From Syntrophaceae bacterium (GTDB taxonomy: Bacteria > Desulfobacterota > Syntrophia > Syntrophales > Smithellaceae), in contig JAGPFA010000005.1 in assembly GCA_018056765.1 (NCBI GenBank), positions 1 to 64,000 of the forward strand: a stretch of 64,000 nt of DNA, in the 5' to 3' direction. The position numbers and the translations under genes are program-made. Shown one piece after another: positions 37,380 to 47,036 of this stretch (the stretch's first letter is position 1; every line of letters starts with the position of its first letter). The notes beneath the pieces were generated by a model. The model searched no databases. It was not told the DNA's origin and saw only the letters and a list, made by a program, of their open reading frames with translations.

Positions 37380-39176
37380 TCAGGCATCCTGAACAATATC
37401 ATCATTACGGGGAAGCGACCTGGTAACGCGCAGCACTTCTTCCGCGGTCGTCAGCCCGGCCAGCACTTTTTTGATCCCGTCCTGCTGAAGGGTGATCATG
37501 CCCTGTTTTATCGCCATTTCGCTTATCTGATTGGAATCAGATGTTTTCAGGATCAGCTTTTTCAGGTTGTCCTCCACAATCAGAATCTCGAATATCGCCG
37601 TCCGGCCGCGGAATCCGGTCTGCATGCACAGGTTGCAGCCCTTTCTGCGGTAAAATGTATTGCCGTTGATGATGGATTGTTTCAAGCCCAGGTTCGCCAG
37701 CGTTTCCGCGTCGGGGATGTAAACCTCCTTGCAGTGCGGGCAAAGCAGTCTGACCAGGCGCTGCGCAATGATTGCCACCAGTGACGAGGTCACCAAAAAC
37801 GGTTCGACACCCATGTCGATCAGGCGTGTAACGGCGCTGGCGGCATCGTTGGTGTGCAACGTCGAGAAAACCAGATGGCCGGTCAGTGACGATTGGATGG
37901 CAATTTCAGCGGTTTCACGGTCGCGTATTTCACCCACCAGGATGACATCCGGGTCCTGGCGGACAATGGATCTGAGCCCCGCAGCGAAGGTCAGGTCGAT
38001 TTTCGGGTTGACCTGTATCTGTCCCACCCCGTCGATCTGGTATTCAATCGGATCTTCAATTGTGATGATGTTGATCTCCGGGCGGTTAATTGTGGAAAGT
38101 GCCGCATACAGGGTGGTGGTTTTGCCGCTGCCGGTGGGGCCGGTCACCAAAATTATCCCGTAGGGGGATTTGATCAGCCGGGCCAGTGTTTTAATCCGCT
38201 CGTCATGCATTCCCAAATCAGACAGTTTCAGAATATGGGAAGATTTATCCAAAAGTCGTAAAACGACACGCTCACCGAAAGCAGTGGGCAAAATGGAAAC
38301 GCGCACGTCAACGAGACGGTCGGCAATTTTCAGCTCTATCCGTCCGTCCTGAGGGAGACGTTTTTCCGCGATATTCAGCTTGGCCATAATTTTTATACGG
38401 GAAACAAGCGGTGATTGAATTCTTCGCGGCAAATTGAGAATATCATACAAAATGCCGTCGATGCGGTAGCGGATTTTCACGTTAGCGGAATAAGGCTCGA
38501 CGTGAATGTCGCTTGCCCGGTCTTTGATGGCGCCGGAAACAAGCAGGTTCACCAATTTGATAATCGGCGCATCGCTTGTTTCGTCAAGCAGATCATCACT
38601 TTCATTGATTTCGGAAATCAGTTCGTCGGCCGACTCTTCATTGATCTCTTCAAAATAATCTTTGGCCGACGTGCGGCTCATGTCATAGGATAAATTGATG
38701 GCCGCCATAATCTGGTCCTGAGGGGCCAGGATGATCGACAAATCCTGCCTCTGCAACAGCAGGCGAAGATCGTCCGCCGGCTGAAAATTAATCGGGTCGT
38801 TAACGGCAATCGCCTGTAATTCATCCGTAATGACCGGAACCATTTTGTGCTTTTTTAAATAATGTATGGGTACACACTGCGTGAAGCTGATATTGATTTT
38901 ATCCACCGGCAGTTCCCGCCGCAGGGGCATACTGAAATGGCCCGACAAAATGGATAAAAGACTGAGTTCATCAATTACTTTTTTTTGAATCAAATACTCG
39001 AAAAAGCCGGTGCCGCCCTTGCGTTTGTTGCCTGCTTCAGCCTCGGCCAGTATTTCGGGAGGCACGCCGGCGGCGATGAGCCTTTCTTCCAGGGAGACAG
39101 CCGTCTTATGCTGCGCTCCCGCAGCGTTTTTATTCACGCCGGCAAAGGTATTCAACGCTTTGAGTATGGTGGACAT
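37380..39176 (-). CDS. gspE: type II secretion ATPase GspE
   Basis: GspE is the hexameric cytoplasmic ATPase that powers pseudopilus assembly. The 598-residue protein has an N-terminal MshEN-like domain, Walker A GPTGSGKTTTLY, the Asp box and Walker B DPDVILVGEIRD, the His box STLHTNDAASA, and a tetracysteine zinc site CPHC ... CNLC. All catalytic motifs are intact. It is the last gsp gene, 19 bases after gspD. Confidence 0.97.
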   Translation of the reverse strand: MSTILKALNTFAGVNKNAAGAQHKTAVSLEERLIAAGVPPEILAEAEAGNKRKGGTGFFEYLIQKKVIDELSLLSILSGHFSMPLRRELPVDKINISFTQCVPIHYLKKHKMVPVITDELQAIAVNDPINFQPADDLRLLLQRQDLSIILAPQDQIMAAINLSYDMSRTSAKDYFEEINEESADELISEINESDDLLDETSDAPIIKLVNLLVSGAIKDRASDIHVEPYSANVKIRYRIDGILYDILNLPRRIQSPLVSRIKIMAKLNIAEKRLPQDGRIELKIADRLVDVRVSILPTAFGERVVLRLLDKSSHILKLSDLGMHDERIKTLARLIKSPYGIILVTGPTGSGKTTTLYAALSTINRPEINIITIEDPIEYQIDGVGQIQVNPKIDLTFAAGLRSIVRQDPDVILVGEIRDRETAEIAIQSSLTGHLVFSTLHTNDAASAVTRLIDMGVEPFLVTSSLVAIIAQRLVRLLCPHCKEVYIPDAETLANLGLKQSIINGNTFYRRKGCNLCMQTGFRGRTAIFEILIVEDNLKKLILKTSDSNQISEMAIKQGMITLQQDGIKKVLAGLTTAEEVLRVTRSLPRNDDIVQDA

Positions 39177-39194
39177 AAAAAACTGCTCTCAGCT

Positions 39195-41390
39195 TTATGG
39201 GGTTGCCTGCGATTTTCTTTCGGCAGACTGTTCAGAGGGTCGCGGATACAGCTCCTGCTTGCGTTCATTGAGTTTAATAACCCCTTCAACAACCTCACCC
39301 ATGGAGTCTCTTTTTTCATAATACAACTGCGCCGCTTCCTTCTGGGTACGGACAATGTGCGGGGTCAGGAAAACATACAGGTTGGTTTTTTCCCGCTTTA
39401 CCGTCTGCGCCTTGAAGAGCCAGCCGATAATGGGGACCTCGCCCAGGAAAGGCACCTTGTTAGTTCCGTCGTCCGTGCTGTCTCCCACCAGACCGCCGAT
39501 CACAATTGTTTCCCCATCCTTGACGACCACCGTCGTTTTCGCGGTTCTTTTCAGCGTGGTCGGTGTTGCCTTTTCCGCACCGGAGGTCACTTTGGTCACT
39601 TCCTGGGAAATTTTCAGTCTGACAAAATTTTCTTCATTGATATTGGGCGTAATATTCAGAGTGACGCCTACGTCTTTATACTCGTAGGTATTGTAGTTGA
39701 CCAAAGTGGAAGTGGAAGAGTCCTGCTGCCTGGTAAGGTACGGCACATTAGAACCGACATTTATTTCCGCCTCTTCGTTGTCCAGCGTCAGAAGCTGCGG
39801 CGTGGACAAAATTGAGACATCCGCATCCGTTTTATATGCCTGAACCATCGCGCCGATAGTGGGGAAAATCACATCTCCGATTTTTATGCCCGCGCCGACA
39901 ATGCCCATGGAGAACCCGGGCGGCAATCCCAGCAATGTGCCGGCTGCGGTCGCCGTGGTGGTGAGGGTGGAGAGCACACCTGTTCCGGAACTGGCGAAAG
40001 CCGCTGATTTGCTCCCTTCCAGACCGGAAAAATGTCCAGTATCTTTCACCCCGCTCCATTCAACTCCCAGTTTAAAATCTTTGGTGGCGTTCACTTCCAT
40101 AATCAACGCTTCAATGTAAACCATGGCACGCGGCACGTCGAGCTGCTTGATGATATTTTCCAGGATTTTATAGTCTTCGCGCTCGGCCATAATCACCAGA
40201 GTGTTGGTCGCCTTGTCCGGAACAATCTGGACGTTTTTGGAAACAACGGGAGCCCCCGCTCTCTGTGGCGGCGCTCCGCCCGGCGCAGATGAGGCTGCCG
40301 ACGCGGATGAGGTTAATGAGGTCTCCTGAATGATGCTGGTGAGCACTTTTGCCAGATCCTCGGCAATGCTGTTCTGCAGACGGTACACCTGAATATTGGA
40401 CTCTCCCCGCGGTACATCCGCATCCATCATGGCTACCAATTTACGTACGTTTTCCGTATCGGCAACGCTGCCGAAAATGATGATGGAATTCGTACGTGGG
40501 TCGGCTACGACACGCAGAGGCGTCAGATTCGGCCGCCGCTGCTGAAAAATGGAGGTCAGTGACTTGGCCACCTCCGAGGCGGACGCATTTTGCAGCGGCA
40601 GATAAGTAATCTGTTCACCCGCCCCCTCCACGTCCAAAGCCTTGACGATGCCCAGCAGTCTGCGCACATTGGACAGATAATCGGTAATGATCAAAATGCC
40701 GGCGGGTGCGTAAGACAAAACAGAACTGGTCTTGGAAACAATCGGGTCGAGTACCCGCTTTACTTCATCAGGGTTTGCTCTTTCCAGGGCGACAATCTGC
40801 GTCACCATCCGGTCGTCGGAGTCACGGGCTTCCCTGGCAAAGCGGGTCTCCACACTTTTTTCCCGCGCCTGTACGGACGGAACTATTTTTACCATATCGC
40901 CGACCGGTACCGTGGCGTAACCGTTGATTTCCAGAACCGACAAAAAGACTTTATAGACATCTCGCAGCGGAATTTTTTTGGGCGAAAAAATCGTCACCTT
41001 GCCTTTTACTTTTTCATCGATGATGAAATTTTTACCCGTCAATTCGCTGATGAATTTCACGAACACTTCAATATTGACATTATCAAAATCAAGGGTGACA
41101 TACTTCTCCTCCTGTGCTTCACGCACCGGCGCACCTGATTTTTTCGCGGCCGTATCATCTGCTGAACGGGACGCGTCCGTTTCCGGAAGTCCGCTTGTGT
41201 GTGCGTCCGCCGCCACCGGTGCGGCCGCGGTTTTCCCCGGTCCGGAGGCAACCGGCGGTCGGGGGGTGGCTTTGCCTGACCGGGCATCATCAATGCGTGC
41301 GGCGCCGGCCTGCATCGCGTAACCTGCCGCGAGCACCACAAGCGCCGTTATCCAAAAAAGTGTTTTACAATATTGACGAAAAATTTTCAT
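39195..41390 (-). CDS. gspD: type II secretion secretin GspD
   Basis: GspD forms the outer-membrane channel. I start at ATG 41390, one base after the stop of the TPR gene, giving 731 residues with a signal-peptide-like start (FWITALVVLAAGYAMQAGA). An Ala/Pro-rich linker precedes the N0 domain (VTLDFDNVNIEVFVKFI region), N1-N3 repeats follow, and the secretin domain carries the VPYL and GGLV landmarks. A Ser/Ala-rich stretch near ASSAPGG interrupts N3, as is common. The open frame upstream to 41498 is not needed. Confidence 0.96.
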   Translation of the reverse strand: MKIFRQYCKTLFWITALVVLAAGYAMQAGAARIDDARSGKATPRPPVASGPGKTAAAPVAADAHTSGLPETDASRSADDTAAKKSGAPVREAQEEKYVTLDFDNVNIEVFVKFISELTGKNFIIDEKVKGKVTIFSPKKIPLRDVYKVFLSVLEINGYATVPVGDMVKIVPSVQAREKSVETRFAREARDSDDRMVTQIVALERANPDEVKRVLDPIVSKTSSVLSYAPAGILIITDYLSNVRRLLGIVKALDVEGAGEQITYLPLQNASASEVAKSLTSIFQQRRPNLTPLRVVADPRTNSIIIFGSVADTENVRKLVAMMDADVPRGESNIQVYRLQNSIAEDLAKVLTSIIQETSLTSSASAASSAPGGAPPQRAGAPVVSKNVQIVPDKATNTLVIMAEREDYKILENIIKQLDVPRAMVYIEALIMEVNATKDFKLGVEWSGVKDTGHFSGLEGSKSAAFASSGTGVLSTLTTTATAAGTLLGLPPGFSMGIVGAGIKIGDVIFPTIGAMVQAYKTDADVSILSTPQLLTLDNEEAEINVGSNVPYLTRQQDSSTSTLVNYNTYEYKDVGVTLNITPNINEENFVRLKISQEVTKVTSGAEKATPTTLKRTAKTTVVVKDGETIVIGGLVGDSTDDGTNKVPFLGEVPIIGWLFKAQTVKREKTNLYVFLTPHIVRTQKEAAQLYYEKRDSMGEVVEGVIKLNERKQELYPRPSEQSAERKSQATP

Positions 41391-41391
41391 T

Positions 41392-42249
41392 TCAGTTGTC
41401 CCCTGCCTCAACCAACTTCGAAAATTCCGGCAGACCGGCAAGATTATCAAAATCATGGTCCTGCTGTGCCCATTGCCTTGCTTCCGGATTCGCGGCAATC
41501 GCGTTTTTCAAATAATACAGCCCTTGTTTTTTATCACCTTTTCGCGCATAAAGACAAGCAAGATTATAGTGAGCAGAGGCATAGTCGCTTTTAATTTTCA
41601 GTGCCTCCTGAAAATTCCCCGCCGCCATCCCGTATTTTTTCTGGCTCATGCGCACAACACCCAGGTTGTTCCATGCCGAAGCGTGCAACGGGTCTGCCTT
41701 TATGACTATGCGGTAGAGCCTTGCCGCCTCGGCAAGCTTCCCTTCCCGGTGAGCCTGGAGAGCTTGTTCATAGGTGACCTTGAGATGAGCCGGCGCTAAC
41801 TGCGGCTGTTGATCATTTTTCGTCTCCGGTGCAGAGGCTTCCGCTTTTTCAACTTGCACATCCGCCAGAGTCAAAGCTTCGCCGGCAGCCGGTAATACCG
41901 GCTTCATCTCCGGTTCTGCATCGGCCGGCAGTTCGTGCGGCGCGGCCGCCTCTTGATTAACGGCCCGCGCCTCTTCATGTACGACGGCCGACGGCTGCGC
42001 AGGCGCAACAGGCGGAACCTGTACCACCTGCACATTATCTGGTGGGCGCCCTTTTCTGACTTCCGGCCACCACCAGGCGGCACTGACCACGGCAACAAGG
42101 AAAATAATTACCGCCACCGCAATGAGGGGGCTCAGCGGCGGTCTACCCGCCGGTTTTTGCGCCTCGTCAAAAATGGTATCGCTGCAAAACTCGTATTCAG
42201 AACCTTTTTCTTTTTTCACTTTGCGTAACGCGTCGTTTATGTAGCTCAT
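41392..42249 (-). CDS. TPR membrane protein, GspB-like
   Basis: The 285-residue protein begins SYINDALRKVKKEKG, a hallmark of small membrane partners encoded beside ExeA-type ATPases. A single membrane helix (about 41-60) follows, then a Pro/Ala/Glu-rich periplasmic linker, then three TPR units (about 155-270, with AWNNLGVVRMSQKKYG and AHYNLACLYARKGD). By analogy with GspB/ExeB it may help insert or locate the secretin in the wall. It lies between the ATPase and gspD. The GspB PDZ-like C-terminal domain is replaced by TPRs here. Confidence 0.82.
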   Translation of the reverse strand: MSYINDALRKVKKEKGSEYEFCSDTIFDEAQKPAGRPPLSPLIAVAVIIFLVAVVSAAWWWPEVRKGRPPDNVQVVQVPPVAPAQPSAVVHEEARAVNQEAAAPHELPADAEPEMKPVLPAAGEALTLADVQVEKAEASAPETKNDQQPQLAPAHLKVTYEQALQAHREGKLAEAARLYRIVIKADPLHASAWNNLGVVRMSQKKYGMAAGNFQEALKIKSDYASAHYNLACLYARKGDKKQGLYYLKNAIAANPEARQWAQQDHDFDNLAGLPEFSKLVEAGDN

Positions 42250-42282
42250 AAGTTACCCCTGGTCAAGCCATTACCGTTTTGT

Positions 42283-43152
42283 TCAGCCGGTCATCCTTTG
42301 CCAGAATCGTTTGATGCCGGAGGAGCTTTTTTGAAAATAATCTTTTCCGATATCGTTTGCCGCCTCGCGGACAAGGCGGTGATTGATGACGGCAGCTCCT
42401 TTCGTGTAGGCGATCAGAAGCGCCCGGTCGCACAACGCGTTGATGCGCCGGGGAATGCCTTCTGAAAAATAATAAATATAGTCATAGGCCTTTTGCGTGA
42501 TACGTATTTTACCCGGCCCACCCGCAACTCGCAACCTGTGACCTATGTATCCTGTAACGTCGTCCTGATCGAGAGGACTCAGATGACAGCGGACGGTGAT
42601 TCTTTCATTCAGCTGACGCAGGGCGGGCAGGGTCAGTATTGAACGGAGCTCAGGTTGACCGATCAGAACCGTCTGGAGAAGCTTTTCTCCGTCGGTTTCC
42701 AGATTGGAGAGCATACGAATCTGTTCCAGCACGGCGTGTGTAAGATTCTGCGCCTCATCAATAAGCAAAACGGCGTATTTTCCATGGACATAGGCCTGAA
42801 GCAGAAAGTTGTTCAAAGCATCGACATATGTTTTCCGGGAAGCGGCGGCCGGATCGACGCTGATGCCGAATTCAGAAACAATGGTCTGCAAAAGTTCCAT
42901 TTCGGAAACAGCCGTGTTGAAAATCAGAGCCGTCTCCACCGCGTCATCAAGCAGATGATTCATCAGCGTGCGGCAGATTGTTGTTTTACCCATACCGATT
43001 TCACCGGAAATCAGGACAAAACCTTTTTTTTCCTGTATGCCGTATATCAGGTAGTTGAGGGCGTCGCGATGCTGACGGCTTAAATAAAGGTAAGCCGGCT
43101 CCGGCGACAGTTTAAACGGGTTTTCCTTCAATCCAAAATACGCGGCATACAT
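42283..43152 (-). CDS. ExeA/GspA-like AAA ATPase
   Basis: ExeA-type ATPases, paired with ExeB, remodel peptidoglycan contact so that the secretin can assemble. The protein opens with YAAYFGLKENPFKLSPEP, the family start. It has Walker A GEIGMGKTT and Walker B VLLIDEAQNL. I start at ATG 43152 (289 residues) behind GGGGGA; an ATG at 43170 adds six residues. No C-terminal membrane helix or peptidoglycan-binding domain is visible, so that role may fall to the TPR partner encoded next. Confidence 0.85.
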   Translation of the reverse strand: MYAAYFGLKENPFKLSPEPAYLYLSRQHRDALNYLIYGIQEKKGFVLISGEIGMGKTTICRTLMNHLLDDAVETALIFNTAVSEMELLQTIVSEFGISVDPAAASRKTYVDALNNFLLQAYVHGKYAVLLIDEAQNLTHAVLEQIRMLSNLETDGEKLLQTVLIGQPELRSILTLPALRQLNERITVRCHLSPLDQDDVTGYIGHRLRVAGGPGKIRITQKAYDYIYYFSEGIPRRINALCDRALLIAYTKGAAVINHRLVREAANDIGKDYFQKSSSGIKRFWQRMTG

Positions 43153-43175
43153 AACTTTAATCCCCCGCATGCTCC

Positions 43176-44075
43176 CTAGCGGAACGAATAGTTCAGCGTC
43201 TCGTTTGTTCCGTTACGCACAAGACTGACGGATATATTTCCACCGGACTGCATGGTATTGACCAATTGCATAACGTCATCGACACCCGTCAATTCTCTGC
43301 CGTTGACGCTGGTGACGATATCCCCGTTTTGTAGCCCCATCCGTTCGTAGAGGCTGCCGGGGACGATATTGGAAATAATGAAACCCTGCTGGGCGCCATC
43401 GGCGACATAAGGCCGGACGACCGCCTGGCTCATGACGTTTTTCAGATCACCCATCGTTTCGGCCACTTCTTGTTTCCCTACGGTAATGGCGCCCCGCCTG
43501 CTGCTTGCCGCGCCGGGCGAACCACCGCTTTCGGCTTCCCTGATTTTCATCACCAGATCGCGCCCGTCACTGTTTAAAACGGCCGCGTTCCGCGTCACTC
43601 GGACAAGCCGCGCCGAACCGATCATCTGGCCGATGCGGTACAGCTTCTGGCTGCCTTTGCCCCTTTCTTCCACAATCGCGTAGCCGATGTTTTCATCCAC
43701 GGCAATTGTTCCCTTCAGGTCAAAGGCGGTGTATTCCTCTGTCGGAAGCAAAAACTCCGTATCTTTGTCGGCAATCGCATCCATTGTTGTGTGAAAAATA
43801 TTGCGATCGGCGATGATACCGTATCCGGCCAGCGGCTCCGGCTGGTATGTCTTGAGAGCCGGGGCGGCAAGGTGCTCTTTGGGTTTCTTTCCTCCGGCGG
43901 TCAGCTTGAGAGCGGCAAGGTTATAAAAGATGTCCACCGTCAGATACGAGGCAATGGTGATCATGATAAGTCCCAGGAGAATCTGCACCGTGCTTACGGA
44001 GATGGAAACCCCCGCGGTAAAGCCTGACAGCTTGCCGGTCATCTCTGTTATTGCCTGTTGGATTCTTTCCTGCAT
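43176..44075 (-). CDS. gspC: type II secretion inner-membrane protein GspC
   Basis: GspC links the inner-membrane platform to the secretin and helps select substrates. From the ATG at 44075 (CAGGA upstream) it has 299 residues: one membrane helix (about 28-50), the HR domain (about 80-165, with IADRNIF and FDLKGTIAV), a Ser/Gly linker and a C-terminal PDZ domain with GLQNGDIVTSVNG. The upstream extension to 44150 would overlap gspN and is unlikely. Here gspC lies after gspN rather than at the operon head. Confidence 0.93.
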   Translation of the reverse strand: MQERIQQAITEMTGKLSGFTAGVSISVSTVQILLGLIMITIASYLTVDIFYNLAALKLTAGGKKPKEHLAAPALKTYQPEPLAGYGIIADRNIFHTTMDAIADKDTEFLLPTEEYTAFDLKGTIAVDENIGYAIVEERGKGSQKLYRIGQMIGSARLVRVTRNAAVLNSDGRDLVMKIREAESGGSPGAASSRRGAITVGKQEVAETMGDLKNVMSQAVVRPYVADGAQQGFIISNIVPGSLYERMGLQNGDIVTSVNGRELTGVDDVMQLVNTMQSGGNISVSLVRNGTNETLNYSFR

Positions 44076-44109
44076 ATCCTGTTTCCGTAAACCGCCGTTG
44101 GTCGGGTTT

Positions 44110-44940
44110 CTAAATGTAGTGGAATGACGGATTGGCCAGAGTTCCGCCAATCGTAATGTTCATTTTGACTTTACTTTTGCCGGGAAGTTCCAACTTGCCC
44201 TTCAGATTCAGCCGGCTCGCAGACAGCGGTTCATTGAGCTGGATCTCGCCGTGCAGAAAACAGTTCACCTGTTTGCCGTAGGCCTCGAACTTATCCACCA
44301 TAATGTTTCCGTTTTGCATCTGGGCCCGCAGCTCGCCACGGTCAAACTCCAGATTGGTCATTCCAAGAAACGGCTCCGCGAGAGGGTAGGTGCCGCCGGT
44401 CAGATAAAGGTAAATACTACCGGACGGCCGGCGTCCCTCAAGGCCGCCCGCTTCATACGAAAGGTTCCCCTTCAGTTTTCCCCGGGCTCCGTGCAGCAGG
44501 GGGATGGACTCATTGCCATATGATGCCAGGTCAATCCCCTGAAAGACGATTCGTCCTCCCGACAGCCAATAGCGGCCTCCTCTGGCCAGCAGACCGGCAT
44601 TGCCGCTGAATCTGCCTCCGTAGGCCTCACCCTTGAAACGCAGCTGCCTGATTTTCCCCAAAACGCTCCAGGGAAGCAGTTGCGCGTCGAGCCATTTACC
44701 GTGAAAAACCGCATTGGGCGACGAAGGAGGAGCGTAAACAGACGCCTCTCCCAGCTTAACGCCCAGAGGCAGCGACAGCCGCAGCGTTTTTGTTCGGAAA
44801 GCATAGTCGGCAGATGAAACGGCAGCTTCCAGATCAGGTTTCACCAGCTCCGAAGGAAAGAGAAAATATAGAAAGAAGCAGGTGATGAAAACACCGTAAA
44901 CGATGAACCAGAAAATCCGGTTTTTAAAAAAACGCGCCAT
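44110..44940 (-). CDS. gspN: type II secretion protein GspN
   Basis: GspN is an accessory inner-membrane protein of some type II systems. The 276-residue product has one N-terminal membrane helix (about 9-28, IFWFIVYGVFITCFFLYFLF) and a repetitive periplasmic beta-rich domain ending in NITIGGTLANPSF. That domain resembles AsmA-like bridge proteins. It follows gspM by 3 bases. GspN is patchily distributed and its role is poorly understood. Confidence 0.88.
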   Translation of the reverse strand: MARFFKNRIFWFIVYGVFITCFFLYFLFPSELVKPDLEAAVSSADYAFRTKTLRLSLPLGVKLGEASVYAPPSSPNAVFHGKWLDAQLLPWSVLGKIRQLRFKGEAYGGRFSGNAGLLARGGRYWLSGGRIVFQGIDLASYGNESIPLLHGARGKLKGNLSYEAGGLEGRRPSGSIYLYLTGGTYPLAEPFLGMTNLEFDRGELRAQMQNGNIMVDKFEAYGKQVNCFLHGEIQLNEPLSASRLNLKGKLELPGKSKVKMNITIGGTLANPSFHYI

Positions 44941-44943
44941 CAG

Positions 44944-45501
44944 CTACATGCCCCCCGCGCTTGATTCAACCGGCGTGTAAGACGCCACCAGGATCTGGAC
45001 GCTTATGTATTCCGGGTTTTCTTTCATTTTGTCAATCGTGATCCGCTTGATTCTGATCATTTCATCCGGTGATTCAACCTGGTACAAAAATTCAACAAGC
45101 TGCCTGATCGTCAGGCGATCAAGCTTCAGGTCAATAAGAGATTCTTCAAAGGAAGACGATTTCGTTCCCTGCATGGAATTCATTTGCCTGATACTGCCTT
45201 TCACCCGCGCCGCCACCGCCTTTTTTTCGAGATAGGAAAAAAGGGTGAAATCCCTGCGCGAAGCCAAAACTGTTTTGATCCTGGAAATCTGAGCTTCCTG
45301 GTCGGCAAACGCCTCGTCCATGCTGATCATCTCGGCGAGTTTCCCGGAGTTGGACGAAATGGATTTTTTCATTTTGGCCTTCGCTTCCCACAGGGGGGAC
45401 AAAACAAACGCCCAAATCAGGACCGCAACGACAAATACGATCCCCAAGCCGGCAACGTAGCGCTGGCGCCTGTCCAGTGAATTCCAGTATGATTTTATCA
45501 T
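44944..45501 (-). CDS. gspM: type II secretion protein GspM
   Basis: GspM is a small bitopic platform protein that binds GspL. The 185-residue product has the short basic cytoplasmic start YWNSLDRRQRYV, one membrane helix (about 16-34), a coiled-coil stretch (about 36-80) and a ferredoxin-like periplasmic domain. Its ATG overlaps the gspL stop by 4 bases. Confidence 0.92.
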   Translation of the reverse strand: MIKSYWNSLDRRQRYVAGLGIVFVVAVLIWAFVLSPLWEAKAKMKKSISSNSGKLAEMISMDEAFADQEAQISRIKTVLASRRDFTLFSYLEKKAVAARVKGSIRQMNSMQGTKSSSFEESLIDLKLDRLTIRQLVEFLYQVESPDEMIRIKRITIDKMKENPEYISVQILVASYTPVESSAGGM

Positions 45502-47036
45502 TGCACTTCCATTCTTAAATCAAAATTGACCCGGGAGCCCTCCCGCGCCAAAGATGTCGAGCCGATGGAAACATTTTTAAAATGTTTTGACTTTTCCAGT
45601 TCATTTTTCACGGCAGTGACATCGTCCATCCTTCCTGCATCGCCCTTGATGATCATCACCGCCTTTTCGTAATATAGGTGATTGATCACAATGTCCATAT
45701 CCGGTGCGATCAGACCCGAGATGTCTTTGAGCAATGCCAGCACAGTCGTGCCGGATCCGCCCTCGGCCAGCCCGTATGTTTTTTTGTCTTCTTCGAGCTT
45801 GCTGCGCAGTTGGGCGACCGGATCGACAATCGTCTGTGCCGTGGGATGGTGCTTTTTGAAAATTGCGTTGATTTGCGCTTTATAATCCGCAGCCCTGGCG
45901 CTTTGCAGGCGGTAGTCAATCAGCTGATGCGCTCCGGCAAGCATCAGAAGCACGCCGCCGGCGATCACCCAGCGCTTCGTCTGCTCAAGTAAGCTTCCGA
46001 ACCCGTGCCGGTATTCGAATTCTCCCTGTCTGAAGTTGAAGGACTTCGCTGCGCCGAAAGCCCTCTTCGCCGCGGCCAGTGCCGTGTTCATGATCGGCGG
46101 CTGATAGGTCATGCGAATTTTCCGGTCGATCTCCAGAGCGCCCGGGTGCTGATAGTCAACGATTTCCGCAATAAAGATTTTTGTCAATTCGTCACGTAAC
46201 GGCTGAAAAAGCGACCCGCCTCCCGTCACGGTGATCCGGCCCGGCGCACTGTGCAGCGTTTTGTTGAGCAGCATGAACTCCACCGTGCTTTTCAGGGAGA
46301 TGCAAAACTGCCGGCAGAAGGTTTTCGCCTGGGTGGAGTGCTTCTCCCAGCTTTTTTCGCCGAAAATGGAGTTGATTTTTATTCGTTCCGCTTCGATATT
46401 TTCACATGAAAGATCCTGAGCCAGCGCGGAAGTGATGGTGTTGCCGCCGAAAACAAAGGATCGTATCTGAACTATCGCGTTTTGCTCATAGAAAACGGCA
46501 AACGTGGAAGCGGCGCCGATATCCAGCAGGATACCGGTTCCCACGCTGTTCCTGCTTTGCAAAAGAGGCAAGGCCAGGGCGGCGGCAGCGATGTCGATCA
46601 GGAGCACCTTGCCCAAATACTTTTCAACCATACCGATGATGCCGCGGATTTTTTCCTTACCGATAGCCGCTACCAGTAGACCGCTTTCAGGAAGATGAAC
46701 ATAACTTATCACTACCTCGCCGACCGGCAGAGGCAACAGAGGCTCCAGCTCAAAAGGCAGGGCTTTTTTAATTTTGCTTTCATCGCGGAAGGGAAGCTGT
46801 ACCTGCCGGTACATTACATCCGACGGGGGGATACACACAACACATTGCATGCCGGACGGCGCTGCCGGCCGCAAAGCCGCGGCCATTTTTTTCACGGCCG
46901 CCTCCAGGTCAACACCTTCGGTCAGGGTGATGGTCTCGGCTGCGAGCACGCGCACATCGCTACGACCCTTGCGCAGCGCAAGCACCCCCTTTATGCTTTC
47001 CGACCCAATGTCGAGGCCCAAAACCGGTTGCGGCAT
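45498..47036 (-). CDS. gspL: type II secretion protein GspL (PilM-like)
   Basis: GspL recruits the GspE ATPase to the membrane. The 512-residue protein has a cytoplasmic actin-like ASKHA domain with VLGLDIGSESIKGVLAL at the start and GILLDIGAAST in the middle, a membrane helix (about 362-380) and a periplasmic ferredoxin-like domain. The actin-like core keeps more PilM/FtsA-like phosphate motifs than E. coli GspL. It overlaps gspK by one base and gspM by four. Confidence 0.93.
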   Translation of the reverse strand: MPQPVLGLDIGSESIKGVLALRKGRSDVRVLAAETITLTEGVDLEAAVKKMAAALRPAAPSGMQCVVCIPPSDVMYRQVQLPFRDESKIKKALPFELEPLLPLPVGEVVISYVHLPESGLLVAAIGKEKIRGIIGMVEKYLGKVLLIDIAAAALALPLLQSRNSVGTGILLDIGAASTFAVFYEQNAIVQIRSFVFGGNTITSALAQDLSCENIEAERIKINSIFGEKSWEKHSTQAKTFCRQFCISLKSTVEFMLLNKTLHSAPGRITVTGGGSLFQPLRDELTKIFIAEIVDYQHPGALEIDRKIRMTYQPPIMNTALAAAKRAFGAAKSFNFRQGEFEYRHGFGSLLEQTKRWVIAGGVLLMLAGAHQLIDYRLQSARAADYKAQINAIFKKHHPTAQTIVDPVAQLRSKLEEDKKTYGLAEGGSGTTVLALLKDISGLIAPDMDIVINHLYYEKAVMIIKGDAGRMDDVTAVKNELEKSKHFKNVSIGSTSLAREGSRVNFDLRMEVQ